Source of the DNA: Actinomycetaceae bacterium | GTDB lineage: Bacteria; Actinomycetota; Actinomycetes; Actinomycetales; Actinomycetaceae | Direction of reading: 5' to 3' | Assembly (NCBI GenBank): GCA_030532515.1 | Contig: JAUNKY010000007.1 | Coordinates: forward strand, 1 to 64,000 | DNA: 64,000 bases | Shown here: piece by piece, positions 25,665 through 36,100 of the stretch | Position numbering within the stretch: position 1 is the stretch's first letter | Layout of the letters: every line of letters begins with the position of its first letter | Translations under genes and position numbers: made by a program | Notes under the pieces: model-generated | The model's database searches: none | Told to the model about the DNA's origin: nothing | What the model saw: the letters and a program-made list of their open reading frames with translations, nothing else

Positions 25665-27125
25665 GTGAACCTCCATTTATATAACTCTGCATCACGGACC
25701 ATCGAACCTCTGAACCCGGTTAAGCCCGGCCATGTGGGCATCTATCTGTGTGGCGGCACCGTACAGGGTAGTCCACATATCGGCCATATGCGTTCAGCGG
25801 TTGCTTTCGACACCCTGATTCGCTGGCTGAAATACAACGGCATGGAGGTCACTTACATTCGCAATATCACCGATATTGACGACAAGATCTTACGTAAATC
25901 AGCTGAAGCAGGCGAACCTTGGTGGGCTTGGGCAGCGAAATTTGAACGTGAATTCACCGCTGCCTACGATGCTCTGGGCTTACTGCCGGCTACCTTCGAG
26001 CCACGCGCAACCGCGCATATTACAGACCAGCTACGCCTAATCAACCGCCTTATTGAACGCGGCCACGCCTACGCTGACGGGCAGGGGAACGTCTACTTTG
26101 ACGTGCATTCTTTGGGTGATTACGGGTCGCTGACTCGCCAAGAACTGGCCAATATGCGCACCACCGAAGATGAGTCACAGATCGATGCTGCCACTGAGGC
26201 GGGAAAGAAAGACCCTCGCGATTTCGCGCTTTGGAAAGCTTGGAAACCAACTGAGCCGACGACTGCTGCCTGGGATTCCCCTTGGGGGCGCGGGCGTCCG
26301 GGCTGGCACCTTGAGTGCTCGGCTATGTCTGAACGCTACCTGGGTGAAACTTTCGACATTCATGGCGGCGGCATTGAACTGCGCTTCCCGCACCATGAAA
26401 ACGAGCAAGCGCAGTCTCACGGCGCCGGCTGGGGCTTTGCGAAAATGTGGGTACACAACGCTTGGGTCACGTTAAAGGGCGAAAAAATGTCTAAATCACT
26501 GGGGAATTCCCTGGTTGTAGCCGACATTTTACAGACTGTTCCCGCGCCGGTTCTGCGTTTCGCTTTGGGGACCGTGCATCACCGCGGGACCGTGGAATAC
26601 GGAGAAGAAACGCTGGCAGCAGCGCAAGCAGCCTGGGAACGTCTGAGCGGGTTCGTAACTCGTGCTACCCAGTTGGCAGCGCAACATCAGCTTCCAGAAA
26701 TTTCCGAGGGCGGTTTAGCAACGCACCCATTACCAGAAGCCTTCAGCTACGCTATGAACGACGATCTAAATGTAGCTGGCGCTCTGGCTGTTATCTATGA
26801 GCGCATGAAGGCTGGTAACTCAGCTATTTCTGCGGCGGACGTGCAAACTATGTATGACGCGTTAGTTGACGTACGCGCTATGCTCGCGATTCTAGGGCTT
26901 GACCCGGGGAGCGCTCACTGGGCTCCGTATGTTGCTGGAAACGCGCAGGGAGATACCCAAACTCAGCATGCTCTTGACCAGCTAGTTACCGCGGTAATCG
27001 CAGAACGCACGCAAGCGCGTGCTGAAAAAGACTGGGCTAAAGCAGATGCCTTGCGTGATCGCCTTAGTGCCGCCGGTGTGGTGGTGGAGGATTCTCCAGA
27101 AGGAGCGCGTTGGCATTTAGCGTAA
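25665..27125 (+). CDS. cysS: Cysteinyl-tRNA synthetase
   Basis: This 486-residue class I tRNA synthetase has the zinc cysteine and HIGH box together in LCGGTVQGSPHIGHMRSA (residues 28-45), other zinc ligands in HLECSAM and PHHENE, and KMSKSLGN near residue 274. Its length and C-terminal helical domain fit CysS rather than the shorter mycothiol ligase MshC. The GTG start at 25665 has no clear ribosome site and could be leaderless. A CCGAGGGCG motif is inside the gene at 26704, encoding Ser-Glu-Gly. Confidence 0.95.
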   Translation: MNLHLYNSASRTIEPLNPVKPGHVGIYLCGGTVQGSPHIGHMRSAVAFDTLIRWLKYNGMEVTYIRNITDIDDKILRKSAEAGEPWWAWAAKFEREFTAAYDALGLLPATFEPRATAHITDQLRLINRLIERGHAYADGQGNVYFDVHSLGDYGSLTRQELANMRTTEDESQIDAATEAGKKDPRDFALWKAWKPTEPTTAAWDSPWGRGRPGWHLECSAMSERYLGETFDIHGGGIELRFPHHENEQAQSHGAGWGFAKMWVHNAWVTLKGEKMSKSLGNSLVVADILQTVPAPVLRFALGTVHHRGTVEYGEETLAAAQAAWERLSGFVTRATQLAAQHQLPEISEGGLATHPLPEAFSYAMNDDLNVAGALAVIYERMKAGNSAISAADVQTMYDALVDVRAMLAILGLDPGSAHWAPYVAGNAQGDTQTQHALDQLVTAVIAERTQARAEKDWAKADALRDRLSAAGVVVEDSPEGARWHLA

Positions 27126-27190
27126 GCAACTTTCAGTGTAAGCAACTTTTAGCGGAAGCTACCCAAATAGTTTGGATATGCGCCCTCGGT

Positions 27191-28078
27191 CTAAATCCTA
27201 CGTAGGAAAGCCGGCGGGCGCGCACCCAATTTTGCGCAAATTCGCAGGTGAAGTTGCGGATCCCAACACTCATTCGCAGTAAAGCGAATCACTTGAAAGC
27301 CGGCGGCTTTAATTAGGCGTTCTCGCCAATGCTGGCGCAGCAGCTCTGGATCGGCGCGTCGCTTCACCTGCCCATCAGCTTCAATTACGGTACGGATACG
27401 TGGTAGCAAGCCGTCTGCGTAGAAGGTAGTTTGCGGAACTTGAATCGGCGCTTGCGGGCGGTAACTACGGTAGCCGAGTTGGCGAAAAGCTACTTCGAGT
27501 ACCGATTCTAAGGGGGATTCTGCTAGCGGATTTAGAAATTTCAGTCGGCGTAAAACTCGTTTCTGATAGTAACCGCTAATGTGCCGGCGCGTTAGAGATT
27601 CCAATCGGGTGAGCCAACGTAGCATTTCGAGCTGCTGTGACTGCGGGTTTTCTCTGCGTGCGCCCAACAGTATGCGGAAGATTGCGTTTGCGGTGATGAG
27701 GGCGGTGAAGGGGTTTTTCAAAAGTAGAAAATCTAAGAGTAACCACTCTAAACGCAGGACTGGTTGCTGGTCGATTTCGACTACTGCCTCGGGAGGGAAA
27801 TCGCGGAAGTACCGGCGTACAGTAACGCCGTTGCCGAATTCATCTTTGCCTACGCAGGTTTTGCTGAAAGTACGTTTTTTGAAGTATAAAACGTTTATTT
27901 CTTGGGGTAAATCCCAAATTGGCAGGTGGTAGATTAGGGCGGCGGGGTAGAGGGTAAGGGCAACTGTCGAGGGCGTTCGATGCAGTACTTCCTTAGTTAG
28001 TCGCGCGATTTTGCCGGGGGCATGTTGAAGTGAAGGCTGGAATAAGTCCTGCTCTAATGGTGATGTTTGTGGTTCCAT
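27191..28078 (-). CDS. DUF559-type protein with endonuclease-like fold
   Basis: This 295-residue protein has a C-terminal part (about residues 210-290) with the DUF559/Vsr-like endonuclease pattern: an acidic residue in FYADGLLP, IEADGQVK, then an Arg-rich helix RQHWRERLIKAAGFQVIRFTANE. The N-terminal 200 residues are helical and of no known family to me, although such proteins in actinobacteria often have an AbiEi-like N-terminal region. Activity is not known. It is monocistronic, between cysS and a palindromic-element cluster. It might act on DNA, but nothing in the context points to a restriction or toxin-antitoxin system. Confidence 0.65.
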   Translation of the reverse strand: MEPQTSPLEQDLFQPSLQHAPGKIARLTKEVLHRTPSTVALTLYPAALIYHLPIWDLPQEINVLYFKKRTFSKTCVGKDEFGNGVTVRRYFRDFPPEAVVEIDQQPVLRLEWLLLDFLLLKNPFTALITANAIFRILLGARRENPQSQQLEMLRWLTRLESLTRRHISGYYQKRVLRRLKFLNPLAESPLESVLEVAFRQLGYRSYRPQAPIQVPQTTFYADGLLPRIRTVIEADGQVKRRADPELLRQHWRERLIKAAGFQVIRFTANECWDPQLHLRICAKLGARPPAFLRRI

Positions 28079-28197
28079 GCTTCAACGTTGGCAGAGCTTT
28101 TCTACCCTTGCCACTAAGGGATTCTCTGCTTGTGGAAAACTTGGTGGCACTAAGAGGCTGTGCACAAATTAAGACTCGGCGGTTTTCCCCAAACCGC

Positions 28198-28308
28198 GGA
28201 GCGTAACACGCCGAACCTATTTACCTCAAAGAAAAACGCTTCGGAAAATGGCGAAAATAAGCGGAGCGTAACACGCCGAGTCAAATGACTACGGCGTGTT
28301 ACGCTCCG
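28198..28308. repeat. Palindromic elements between the DUF559 gene and rlmB
   Basis: A single arm lies at 28198-28214 and a full ACACGCC-type element at 28262-28308 with centre GTCAAATGACTA. They lie in a 248-base gap downstream of rlmB. Confidence 0.9.
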
Positions 28309-28326
28309 CGGGAAGAGATTAGGAAA

Positions 28327-29307
28327 TTAAGCGCCGAAAGCCTCTGCGCGCTTGGTGGCGACCTCGTAAAGGGTAATCCCGGTCGCAACGGCTGCGTTTA
28401 AGGATTCCATCTTGGAGGAAATCGGAATGGAAACGATCTGATCGCAGGTTTCGCGAACCAGGCGGGAAAGACCTTTGCCTTCTGCGCCGGTGACGATAAC
28501 CAGTGGGCCGGTTGCTAGCTCAAGCGAACGTAACGAAACGTCCCCTTCGCCGTCCAAGCCGACGATGAAGCAACCAGCTTCCTTCAAGTCATTCAAAGCG
28601 CGCACTAAGTTCGTTTCACGTGCAACGGGAACTTGCGCAGCCGCGCCAGCAGAAACCTTCCAAACGGTGGCATTTACAGATGCCGAGCGGCGTTCAGAAA
28701 TGAGCACACCGGTGATGCCAAATGCTGCGCCCGAACGCATAACTGCCCCCAGATTGTGTGGGTCAGTAACCTGATCCAAAGCGACAATTAACGGGATTTC
28801 CAAGTTGTCGGCGGCGCGGTCTAGCAGATCTTGAGCGCTGTAGTATTCGTAGCCGGGCACTTCGATGCCGACCGATTGGTGCGCGGATTCTCCTGAAGCA
28901 TTTTCAAGATCCAACTTTGAAACTTCCAAAATAGGTGCACCCAGGGCAGTTGCGGTGCGCACTACCTTACCGATGCGTTCGTCCAAAGCATTTCCAGCTA
29001 GGAAAACTCGCACGATTTCAATACCGGCATCAACTGCTTCGAAAACCGCGTTACGTCCAACGATTAGCTCATTCCCGGCAGCAATCTTGATAGAAGTGCG
29101 CTTACGGTGAGCCTCAGCTTGTGCCTTCTTCTTTTCGGCGATTTCTTTTTCAACCTTGCGCTTATGCGCTGCGTGGTAGACGCGGTCCTCTGCTTTTGGA
29201 GTAGGCCCCTTGGGTCGCAGGGCGCGACGCGAGTGTCCTCCGGTGCCCTTCAGTGGCCCCTTCTTGCCTTTACGAGTTGGACGGCGATTTGCGTCATTTC
29301 CAGCCAT
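28327..29307 (-). CDS. rlmB: 23S rRNA (guanosine-2'-O)-methyltransferase, SpoU/TrmH family
   Basis: This protein of about 326 residues has a very basic, Lys/Arg-rich N-terminal tail (residues 1-75), an L30-like substrate-binding domain from about 80, and the SPOUT knot methyltransferase domain. The family motifs are LDQVTDPHNLGAVMRSG, TGAEGKGLSRLV and SLNAAVATGITLYE. RlmB methylates G2251 of 23S rRNA in E. coli; actinobacterial homologues with this long basic tail are usually annotated the same way. I chose the ATG at 29307 (MAGNDANRR); the frame is open further upstream without family support. Confidence 0.9.
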   Translation of the reverse strand: MAGNDANRRPTRKGKKGPLKGTGGHSRRALRPKGPTPKAEDRVYHAAHKRKVEKEIAEKKKAQAEAHRKRTSIKIAAGNELIVGRNAVFEAVDAGIEIVRVFLAGNALDERIGKVVRTATALGAPILEVSKLDLENASGESAHQSVGIEVPGYEYYSAQDLLDRAADNLEIPLIVALDQVTDPHNLGAVMRSGAAFGITGVLISERRSASVNATVWKVSAGAAAQVPVARETNLVRALNDLKEAGCFIVGLDGEGDVSLRSLELATGPLVIVTGAEGKGLSRLVRETCDQIVSIPISSKMESLNAAVATGITLYEVATKRAEAFGA

Positions 29308-29399
29308 TTTCAAGCTCTTTTCTGAATTTTGCGTATAAATCTCGATTCTGAGTTTTATTCTACAGTTCCGTTTCGTCCTAATGGTGGACGGAGCCGGCT

Positions 29400-30851
29400 T
29401 TGCAAGGTTTATCACCGTATGGTTCAGGTATGAATGCTGTGTTAATTGCTGTGATTTTAATGCTCGTGCTGGCTTTGGCGCGGGTGCACGTGGTTTTGGC
29501 GCTGTTTATTGGTGCTTTGGTAGGAGGGTTCCTGGGGGGCTTGGGGCTCGACGGGACGCTGTTGGCATTCCAGGACGGTTTGGCAGGGGGCGCAAAAATC
29601 GCGCTTTCGTACGCGCTTTTGGGGGCGTTTGCCATGGCGGTTGCGGAATCGGGATTGCCAAATTTGCTTGCTTTGAAACTGATTTCCCGTATGAAGTCGG
29701 CAAGTTACGCTTCGGGTGGGAGTGGGTCAGGTTTTCTTTCCGAGGGCGGAGCGCAACACGCCGAAGCTACGAAGTTGCCTTTTAAACCCGAGTCTGCGGT
29801 TGCCACTACTAAATGGCTGATGGTTGGGGGAATTTTGTTGATGGCGGTTTTCAGCCAAAACTTGATTCCAGTGCATATTGCTTTTATTCCGTTGCTGATC
29901 CCGCCACTTTTGAGTGTGATGAATAAGATGCAGCTGGATCGCCGTTTGGTGGCGAGCGTATTAACTTTTGGTCTGGTGACTACCTACATGTTCATTCCAG
30001 TGGGTTTTGGGCAGATTTATTTGCAGAATATTTTGTTGAGTAATATTCAGCAGGCTGGTTTGGACGTGGCTAATGTGAATGTCATGCAGGCTATGGCGAT
30101 TCCGGCGGCGGGCATGTTGGTGGGGCTTTTGTGGGCGATTTTCGTTTCGTATCGCCGCCCTCGGAAATATAATGATCTGCCAATTGAAGGGCTTTCTGCC
30201 GAGCCGGAAATCTCGAATTATCGAATTGTGTGGGCAGTAATTGCGATTGTTTCGGTGTTCGCGATCCAGGTTGTGATGGGAATGCTGGGGTTGAAGGCGG
30301 ATGCGCTGTTGGTGGGCGCTTTGGTTGGGCTGGGGATTTTCTTGCTTTCGGGTGCGGTTGATTGGAAGCGAGCTGACCTGGTTTTTACGCAGGGTATGCG
30401 GATGATGGCGATGATTGGGTTCATCATGATTTCGGCGCAGGGATTTGCGGCGGTGATGGAAAAGACGGGGCAGATTGAGCCTTTGGTTAAGAATGTGACG
30501 GAGCTTTTTGCGGGGAATAAGGCGCTGGCTGCGTTTGTGATGCTGTTGGTTGGTTTGATTGTGACGATGGGGATTGGTTCGTCATTTTCGACGTTGCCGA
30601 TTATTGCTGCGATTTATGTGCCGTTATGTATTTCTTTGGGGTTTTCACCGCTTGCGACGGTGTCTTTGATTGGTACTGCGGGGGCTCTGGGTGATGCTGG
30701 GTCGCCGGCGTCGGACTCGACTTTGGGGCCGACAAGTGGTTTGAATGCGGATGGGCAGCATGATCATATTCGTGATTCTGTGATTCCAACTTTCTTGCAT
30801 TTCAATTTGCCGCTTTTACTGGCTGGTTGGGTTGCGGCTTTGGTGCTTTAG
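29400..30851 (+). CDS. NhaC-like Na+/H+ antiporter family protein with an in-frame repeat insertion
   Basis: This 483-residue membrane protein is of the Na+/H+ antiporter (NhaC-type) superfamily. It has about 11 helices with SQNLIPVHIAFIPLLIPPLL, VTMGIGSSFSTLPIIAAIY and GDAGSPASDSTLGPT, which match the small YuiF-like branch. The TTG start at 29400 follows GGAG by six bases; an ATG ten codons later is an alternative. Residues 100-122 (SASYASGG...GGAQHAE) are encoded by a palindromic-element pair carrying a CCGAGGGCG motif. They lie in a cytosolic or external loop between two helices, so the protein may tolerate them. Third positions after 30000 are rich in G and T, unlike its neighbours. Confidence 0.85.
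   Translation: MQGLSPYGSGMNAVLIAVILMLVLALARVHVVLALFIGALVGGFLGGLGLDGTLLAFQDGLAGGAKIALSYALLGAFAMAVAESGLPNLLALKLISRMKSASYASGGSGSGFLSEGGAQHAEATKLPFKPESAVATTKWLMVGGILLMAVFSQNLIPVHIAFIPLLIPPLLSVMNKMQLDRRLVASVLTFGLVTTYMFIPVGFGQIYLQNILLSNIQQAGLDVANVNVMQAMAIPAAGMLVGLLWAIFVSYRRPRKYNDLPIEGLSAEPEISNYRIVWAVIAIVSVFAIQVVMGMLGLKADALLVGALVGLGIFLLSGAVDWKRADLVFTQGMRMMAMIGFIMISAQGFAAVMEKTGQIEPLVKNVTELFAGNKALAAFVMLLVGLIVTMGIGSSFSTLPIIAAIYVPLCISLGFSPLATVSLIGTAGALGDAGSPASDSTLGPTSGLNADGQHDHIRDSVIPTFLHFNLPLLLAGWVAALVL
29697..29765. repeat. Palindromic element in frame inside the NhaC-like gene
   Basis: A left half TCGGCAAGTTACGCTTCG (29697-29714) and a right half GGAGCGCAACACGCCGAA (29749-29765) bracket a CCGAGGGCG motif (29740-29748). 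The whole is 69 bp, a multiple of three, and is translated. The right arm carries GCGCAAC instead of GCGTAAC. Confidence 0.88.
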
Positions 30852-30870
30852 TTTAGTTGGCATCTTTTGG

Positions 30871-30918
30871 CGGAGCGTAACACGCCGTGGGTATTTACTT
30901 CGGCGTGTTACGCTCCGA
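30871..30918. repeat. Palindromic element in the 30852-31220 gap
   Basis: A full ACACGCC-type element follows the antiporter gene. Downstream are two CGAGGGCG variants, one fused to TACGCTTCGAGGGCGG (near 30961). The rest of the 369-base gap is AT-rich and holds CTAACGTTA and AGTTAACGG repeats near 31150-31172, which may belong to the putP promoter. Confidence 0.9.
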
Positions 30919-31220
30919 TGTTTTGGGGGAGGGGAATAGCCGGCTTCGAGGGCGGTGTGCTACGCTTCGAGGGCGGAAAAAGAAGCCTGCTCAGAATGTG
31001 AGCATTGTAGTGTCAAAGTTGATTGAAAGAGCTTAAAAGGTGCATAAAGTCCCAAAATAGGTAACGAAATGATAACAGTGTGTTTGCTTAGATACTAAAC
31101 CCTAGTCAAGCTAGTGCAATCCTGGATACTCTCACATCAGTACCGAACTAACGTTAAAACAAAGTTAACGGACTATTTTCCCTAAAAACCCACTTGTGGA
31201 AACCAAAGGAGGTTCCCCTA

Positions 31221-32714
31221 ATGGAAGCAGTGACTTATCAAGCCATTGCGATGATCATCTACCTAGTAGCAATGATCATGATCGGACTTTTTGCCTACAA
31301 CCGCACTAATAACCTGGATGACTACATGCTGGGCGGACGCCAGCTTGGTCCAGGCGTCGCAGCTTTGTCCGCAGGCGCCTCGGACATGTCTGGCTGGCTA
31401 CTCCTGGGCCTGCCTGGTGCAATCTACACCTCCGGTCTGATTGAAGCTTGGATTGCAGTTGGTCTAACGATTGGTGCCTGGCTCAACTGGAAGCTAGTTG
31501 CCCCACGCTTGCGCGCCTACTCCCAGGTATCTTCAAACTCCATCACCATCCCTTCCTTCCTGGGCTCCCGCCTGCGTGACTCCACCAACCTGATCCGCGT
31601 CGTAGCTGGTGTGATCATTATGATCTTCTTTACCTTCTACGTATCTTCAGGCATGGTCTCTGGCGGCGTATTCTTCGAATCCTCCTTTGGTATGAGCTAC
31701 AACCTCGGCATGATCCTTGTTGCCGGCATTACCGTGCTCTACACCCTGGTCGGTGGCTTCTTAGCAGTATCTTGGACTGACGTAGTCCAAGGTCTGATGA
31801 TGCTGATCGCCCTGGTATTGGTACCGCTGGTAGGCATCATGCACGTCGGTGGCCCAGTCGAACTATTCCACCAAATCCATGCTGTTAACGCAGACCTAAC
31901 TTCCATTCTTGGGCCTCGCGAAGCCGCCCTTGGCGCAACTATCTTCGGTATCATCTCTGCCATGGCTTGGGGTCTAGGTTACTTTGGTCAGCCACACATC
32001 ATCGTGCGCTTCATGGCGCTGCGCTCGCCAGCAGAAGCGAAGGCAGCTCGCCGCATCGGCATTGGCTGGATGCTTCTATCCATTATCGGCGCTGGTATGA
32101 CCGCCCTCGTAGGTGTTGCCGTCTACCGTCACGATACCGGACAGCTGCCAAACCCAGAAGCAGTCTTCATCAGCTTGGGCCAGCTACTGTTCCACCCACT
32201 CATTGCAGGCTTCATGCTGGCAGCCATTCTGGCAGCGATTATGTCCACCATCTCCTCTCAGCTGCTGGTAACTTCATCCGCAATCGTCGAAGACGTTTAC
32301 AAGGCCCTCTCTAAGAAGGAACTGCGCGAAAACGACGGTATCTTGCTGGGACGTATTGCTGTGGGCGTAGTTTCTGTGATGGCAGCCTTCCTGGCTTGGG
32401 TACGTGACGATACCATTCTTGGTCTGGTGGCCTTCGCTTGGGCGGGATTCGGCGCCTCCTTCGGTCCTACCGTTCTCTTGGCACTCTACTGGCGTAAGTT
32501 CACTGCTTGGGGGGCAACCGCAGGTATGGTTGCTGGCGCTATCACTGTAGGTGTCTGGCGCAGCCTCAAGGGCGGCATTTTCGACATGTATGAAATCCTC
32601 CCTGGCTTCATCATGAACTTCGCTGTAGCCATCATCGTGTCCATCTTGGTTTGGAAGCCAAACGCTGAAATCGAGAAGGAATTCGACGAATCTCTGGAAC
32701 TACTCAAGAAGTAA
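31221..32714 (+). CDS. putP: Sodium/proline symporter
   Basis: This 497-residue symporter of the sodium:solute family has about 13 helices, opening with MIGLFAYNRTNNLDDYMLGGRQLG. Family residues include LSAGASDMSGWLLLGLPG near position 50, the main sodium and proline site region of PutP. The ATG at 31221 follows an ideal AAAGGAGG by eight bases; the frame is open a little further upstream, but that is not used. It brings in proline for PutA, which follows on the same strand after a terminator. The long AT-rich leader suggests regulation, but no operator was recognised. Confidence 0.95.
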   Translation: MEAVTYQAIAMIIYLVAMIMIGLFAYNRTNNLDDYMLGGRQLGPGVAALSAGASDMSGWLLLGLPGAIYTSGLIEAWIAVGLTIGAWLNWKLVAPRLRAYSQVSSNSITIPSFLGSRLRDSTNLIRVVAGVIIMIFFTFYVSSGMVSGGVFFESSFGMSYNLGMILVAGITVLYTLVGGFLAVSWTDVVQGLMMLIALVLVPLVGIMHVGGPVELFHQIHAVNADLTSILGPREAALGATIFGIISAMAWGLGYFGQPHIIVRFMALRSPAEAKAARRIGIGWMLLSIIGAGMTALVGVAVYRHDTGQLPNPEAVFISLGQLLFHPLIAGFMLAAILAAIMSTISSQLLVTSSAIVEDVYKALSKKELRENDGILLGRIAVGVVSVMAAFLAWVRDDTILGLVAFAWAGFGASFGPTVLLALYWRKFTAWGATAGMVAGAITVGVWRSLKGGIFDMYEILPGFIMNFAVAIIVSILVWKPNAEIEKEFDESLELLKK

Positions 32715-32727
32715 GCCAGAACCAACT

Positions 32728-32774
32728 AAGCTTTCGCTTCGGATTCAACGTCGCAGCCGAAGCGAAAGCTTTTT
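32728..32774 (+). terminator. putP terminator
   Basis: A 15-bp stem (32728-32742 with 32757-32771) has a 14-base loop and is followed by a T run. It lies 13 bases after the putP stop. Confidence 0.9.
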
Positions 32775-32781
32775 CCAAAAC

Positions 32782-32907
32782 CGGAGCGTAACACGCCGAC
32801 ATGAATAAGTTGGGTATGTTACGCTCCGATTTTTGGGCGTGGAAACCAGGGAGTTTTGCTTAGCAAATAAAACCCTTTGAAAATCACTTCGGCGTGTTAC
32901 GCTCCGA
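32782..32907. repeat. Palindromic elements in the putP-putA gap (32715-33121)
   Basis: An element at 32782-32828 (right arm changed to GGGTATGTTACGCTCCG) and a lone arm at 32888-32906. The rest of the 407-base gap, from 32940 on, is AT-rich and should hold the putA promoter. No gene was seen. Confidence 0.88.
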
Positions 32908-33121
32908 AAAGAAGATTTACAAGCAATACCAGGGAAACAAAGCCGTACTATCCCAACCAAACATTTCTACAACAAAAGTAAAAAACAAACATACTTGCAT
33001 AAAAGCATTTATGAAACATCAAGAAACTTAATACAAAGAGCGGTAAAATAAAGGCTATCGCCACTGTGGGCAAAAACCCAAGACTGGCCTTGGAAATCCA
33101 ACCAAATTTGAAAGGAAAATC

Positions 33122-36100
33122 ATGAGCGAGTCCAACGCAGCGCTTGCTAATTTCGAAGAAATTGCTGAACGTGCTCTGCTGCGCGCTCGGCGCTGGGCAG
33201 ACGCCTCTACCAAATACCCTATGGAACAAGCTGCCAAGCTATTGGCTAACGTGTTGGATGCGCCCGGTGGCCTGGACTACACGGTAGCTTTCGTGGACGG
33301 CGTAGTCCGCCCAGAAGATAAAGAAGTAGCAGCCGAACACCTTGGGCGAATCGGCGCCCAAAACCCCAAGTTCCTGCCCTGGTACCTCCGCACTCCTGCG
33401 CTGGTCGGTGGCGTCCTCGGCAAGCACGTGCCAAAGCTATCCGTGCCAGCTGCCCGTAAGGTATTCGCCGCCCTGGTAGGCGACCTGGTAGTTGACGTAA
33501 CTGATGCCAAGCTGGGACCAGCTATCCAGCGCCTGCGCGCAAACGGCAGCCGCCTAAACATGAACCTCCTGGGTGAAGCCGTACTGGGCGAAAAAGAAGC
33601 TGCTCGTCGCCTTAACGACACGCTGCAGCTACTCAAACGAGACGACGTTGACTACGTCTCTCTCAAAGTTTCTGCAGTTACCGGCCCACACAATGCCTGG
33701 GGCTACCAGCAGGTAGTCGACCACGCTGTAGAACAGCTACTGCCGCTCTACCAATACGCCGCCGCTTCAGGACGCAACAAGTTCATTAACCTGGACATGG
33801 AAGAATACCGCGACCTGAACCTCACCATCGACGTATTCAAGAAGATCCTGGATCGCGAAGAACTGCTGGGCCTTGAAGCCGGTATCGTACTGCAGGCCTA
33901 CCTGCCAGATACCCTCAACTCGATGAAAGACCTGCAAGCTTGGGCCAAAGCCCGTCGCGCTCGCGGAGGCGCCCGCATCAAGGTGCGCGTCGTAAAGGGT
34001 GCCAACCTGGCGATGGAACGCGTCGACGCACTGATGCACGGCTGGTCCCTCACCACCTGGGAATCCAAGCAGGCAACCGACGCCAACTACCTGCGTATCC
34101 TCGACTGGGCCATGCGTCCTGAAAACATTGAAAACATCCGCCTGGGTGTAGCTGGCCACAACCTCTTCACTGTCGCCACCGCCTGGGAAATGGCACTGGA
34201 CCGCGGCGTAACCGAAGGCGTTGAAATCGAAATGCTTTCCGGTATGGCAACCCAGCAAGCCTCGGCAGTGCGCGAAGATGTAGGCAAACTACTGCTGTAT
34301 GTTCCGGTAGTTCACCCGCACGAATACGATGTGGCAATCGCCTACTTGGTACGCCGCCTTGAAGAAAACTCTGCAGACGACAATTTCATGGCTTCCATCT
34401 TCGACATCGGCACCAACATTGCCTCTTTCGAAAAGGAAAAGGCACGTTTCTTGAACGCCGTAGAACAGCTACAGGCAGAAGGCGATTCCCGCGTGGGTGC
34501 AAACCGTAAGCAGAACCGCCAGACTGAAACTACTGAGCAGCTAACCGCTGAAGCCCAGGACGAAAACGGCCAGTGGGTCTTTGCAAACACCGCTGATTCT
34601 GACCCAGCCATCGGCGCTAACTTGGAATGGGCAAAGGAGATTGCCGCACGCATTCCAACTTCTACGATGGGTGTGGAAACTGCTGCGGAAGCAGAAATTA
34701 ACGACGCTAAGGAGCTCGACCGCTTCATCCAAAAGATTGCTTTGGGTGCAAAGAAGTGGGCTGCGAAGCCAGCGGCAGAACGTGCGGACATCCTGCACCG
34801 TGCCGGCGTGGAAATCGCTCGCCGTCGCGCAGATTTGATCGAGGTCGCCGGATCAGAGCTTGGTAAGGGCCTGGACCAATCTGACGTGGAAGTTTCTGAA
34901 GCTGCTGACTTCGCACACTACTACGCACAGCAGGCGTTGGAGCTGGAAAAGGTAAATGGCGCTACTTTCAAACCAGTTGGCGTCACCTTGATTACCCCAC
35001 CATGGAACTTCCCAATGGCTATTCCAGCCGGTGGCGTGTTGGCTGCTTTGGCAGCTGGTTCAGGTGTAATCCTTAAGCCAGCTTCAGTTTCGAAGCGCTG
35101 CGGTGCGGTAATCGCTGAATGTCTGTGGGCAGCTGGCGTACCAGCCGATGTTTTCGGTTTGGTAAACGTCGGCGAACGCGAACTGGGTAAGGAACTGGTT
35201 ACCGACGAGCGAATTGAACGCGTAGTTCTCACCGGTGGTGCAGAAACCGCTGAACTGTTCCGTTCTTGGGATCCAACCTTGAAGCTGATGGCTGAAACTT
35301 CGGGTAAGAACTCCATCATCGTTACCCCATCGGCAGACCTTGACTTGGCTGTGAAGGATATTGTGAACTCGGCATTCGGCCACGCCGGCCAGAAGTGCTC
35401 CGCTTGTTCGAACGTTATCTTGGTTGGCTCCGCCGGCTTCTCTAAGCGCGTGCGTAACCAGCTGATTGACGCTGTGAAGTCTTTGAAGATCGGTTGGGCC
35501 GATGACCTCTCAGTCCAGATGGGGCCACTGTCTGTTAAGCCAGGCGAAAAGCTAATGCGCGGCCTGACCAAGCTGGAGCCAGGACAACGCTGGGTAATCG
35601 AACCTAAGCGACTGGATGATTCTGGTCGTCTGTGGAGCCCAGGCGTACGCGCCGGGGTTGAAGCTGGCTCAGAGTTCCATCTCACTGAATACTTCGGCCC
35701 GCTGCTGGGTATTATGCGCGTGGATACTTTGGAAGAAGCTATCTTCGTGCAGAATATGACCGACTATGGCTTGACCGCTGGTTTACACTCTTTGGACGCT
35801 GAAGAAATCAACCTGTGGTTGAACAACGTTCAAGCTGGTAACGTCTACGTAAACCGTGGTATCACCGGCGCAATTGTGCAGCGCCAGCCATTCGGTGGTT
35901 GGAAGCGTTCGGTGGTTGGTGAAGGCGCTAAGGCCGGCGGTCCAAACTACCTCTTCGGGTTCGGCACCTTCGAGCAGGCTGAGCTTGAACCAGTTCCAAC
36001 CGGTGAAGGCGTCAAGCTGAAGTCCCAGTATGTTGGACTATTGGAAATCGCTAAGGAACACCTATCCGAAGCCGAGTTCGATCACCTGCTCCAGGTAATT

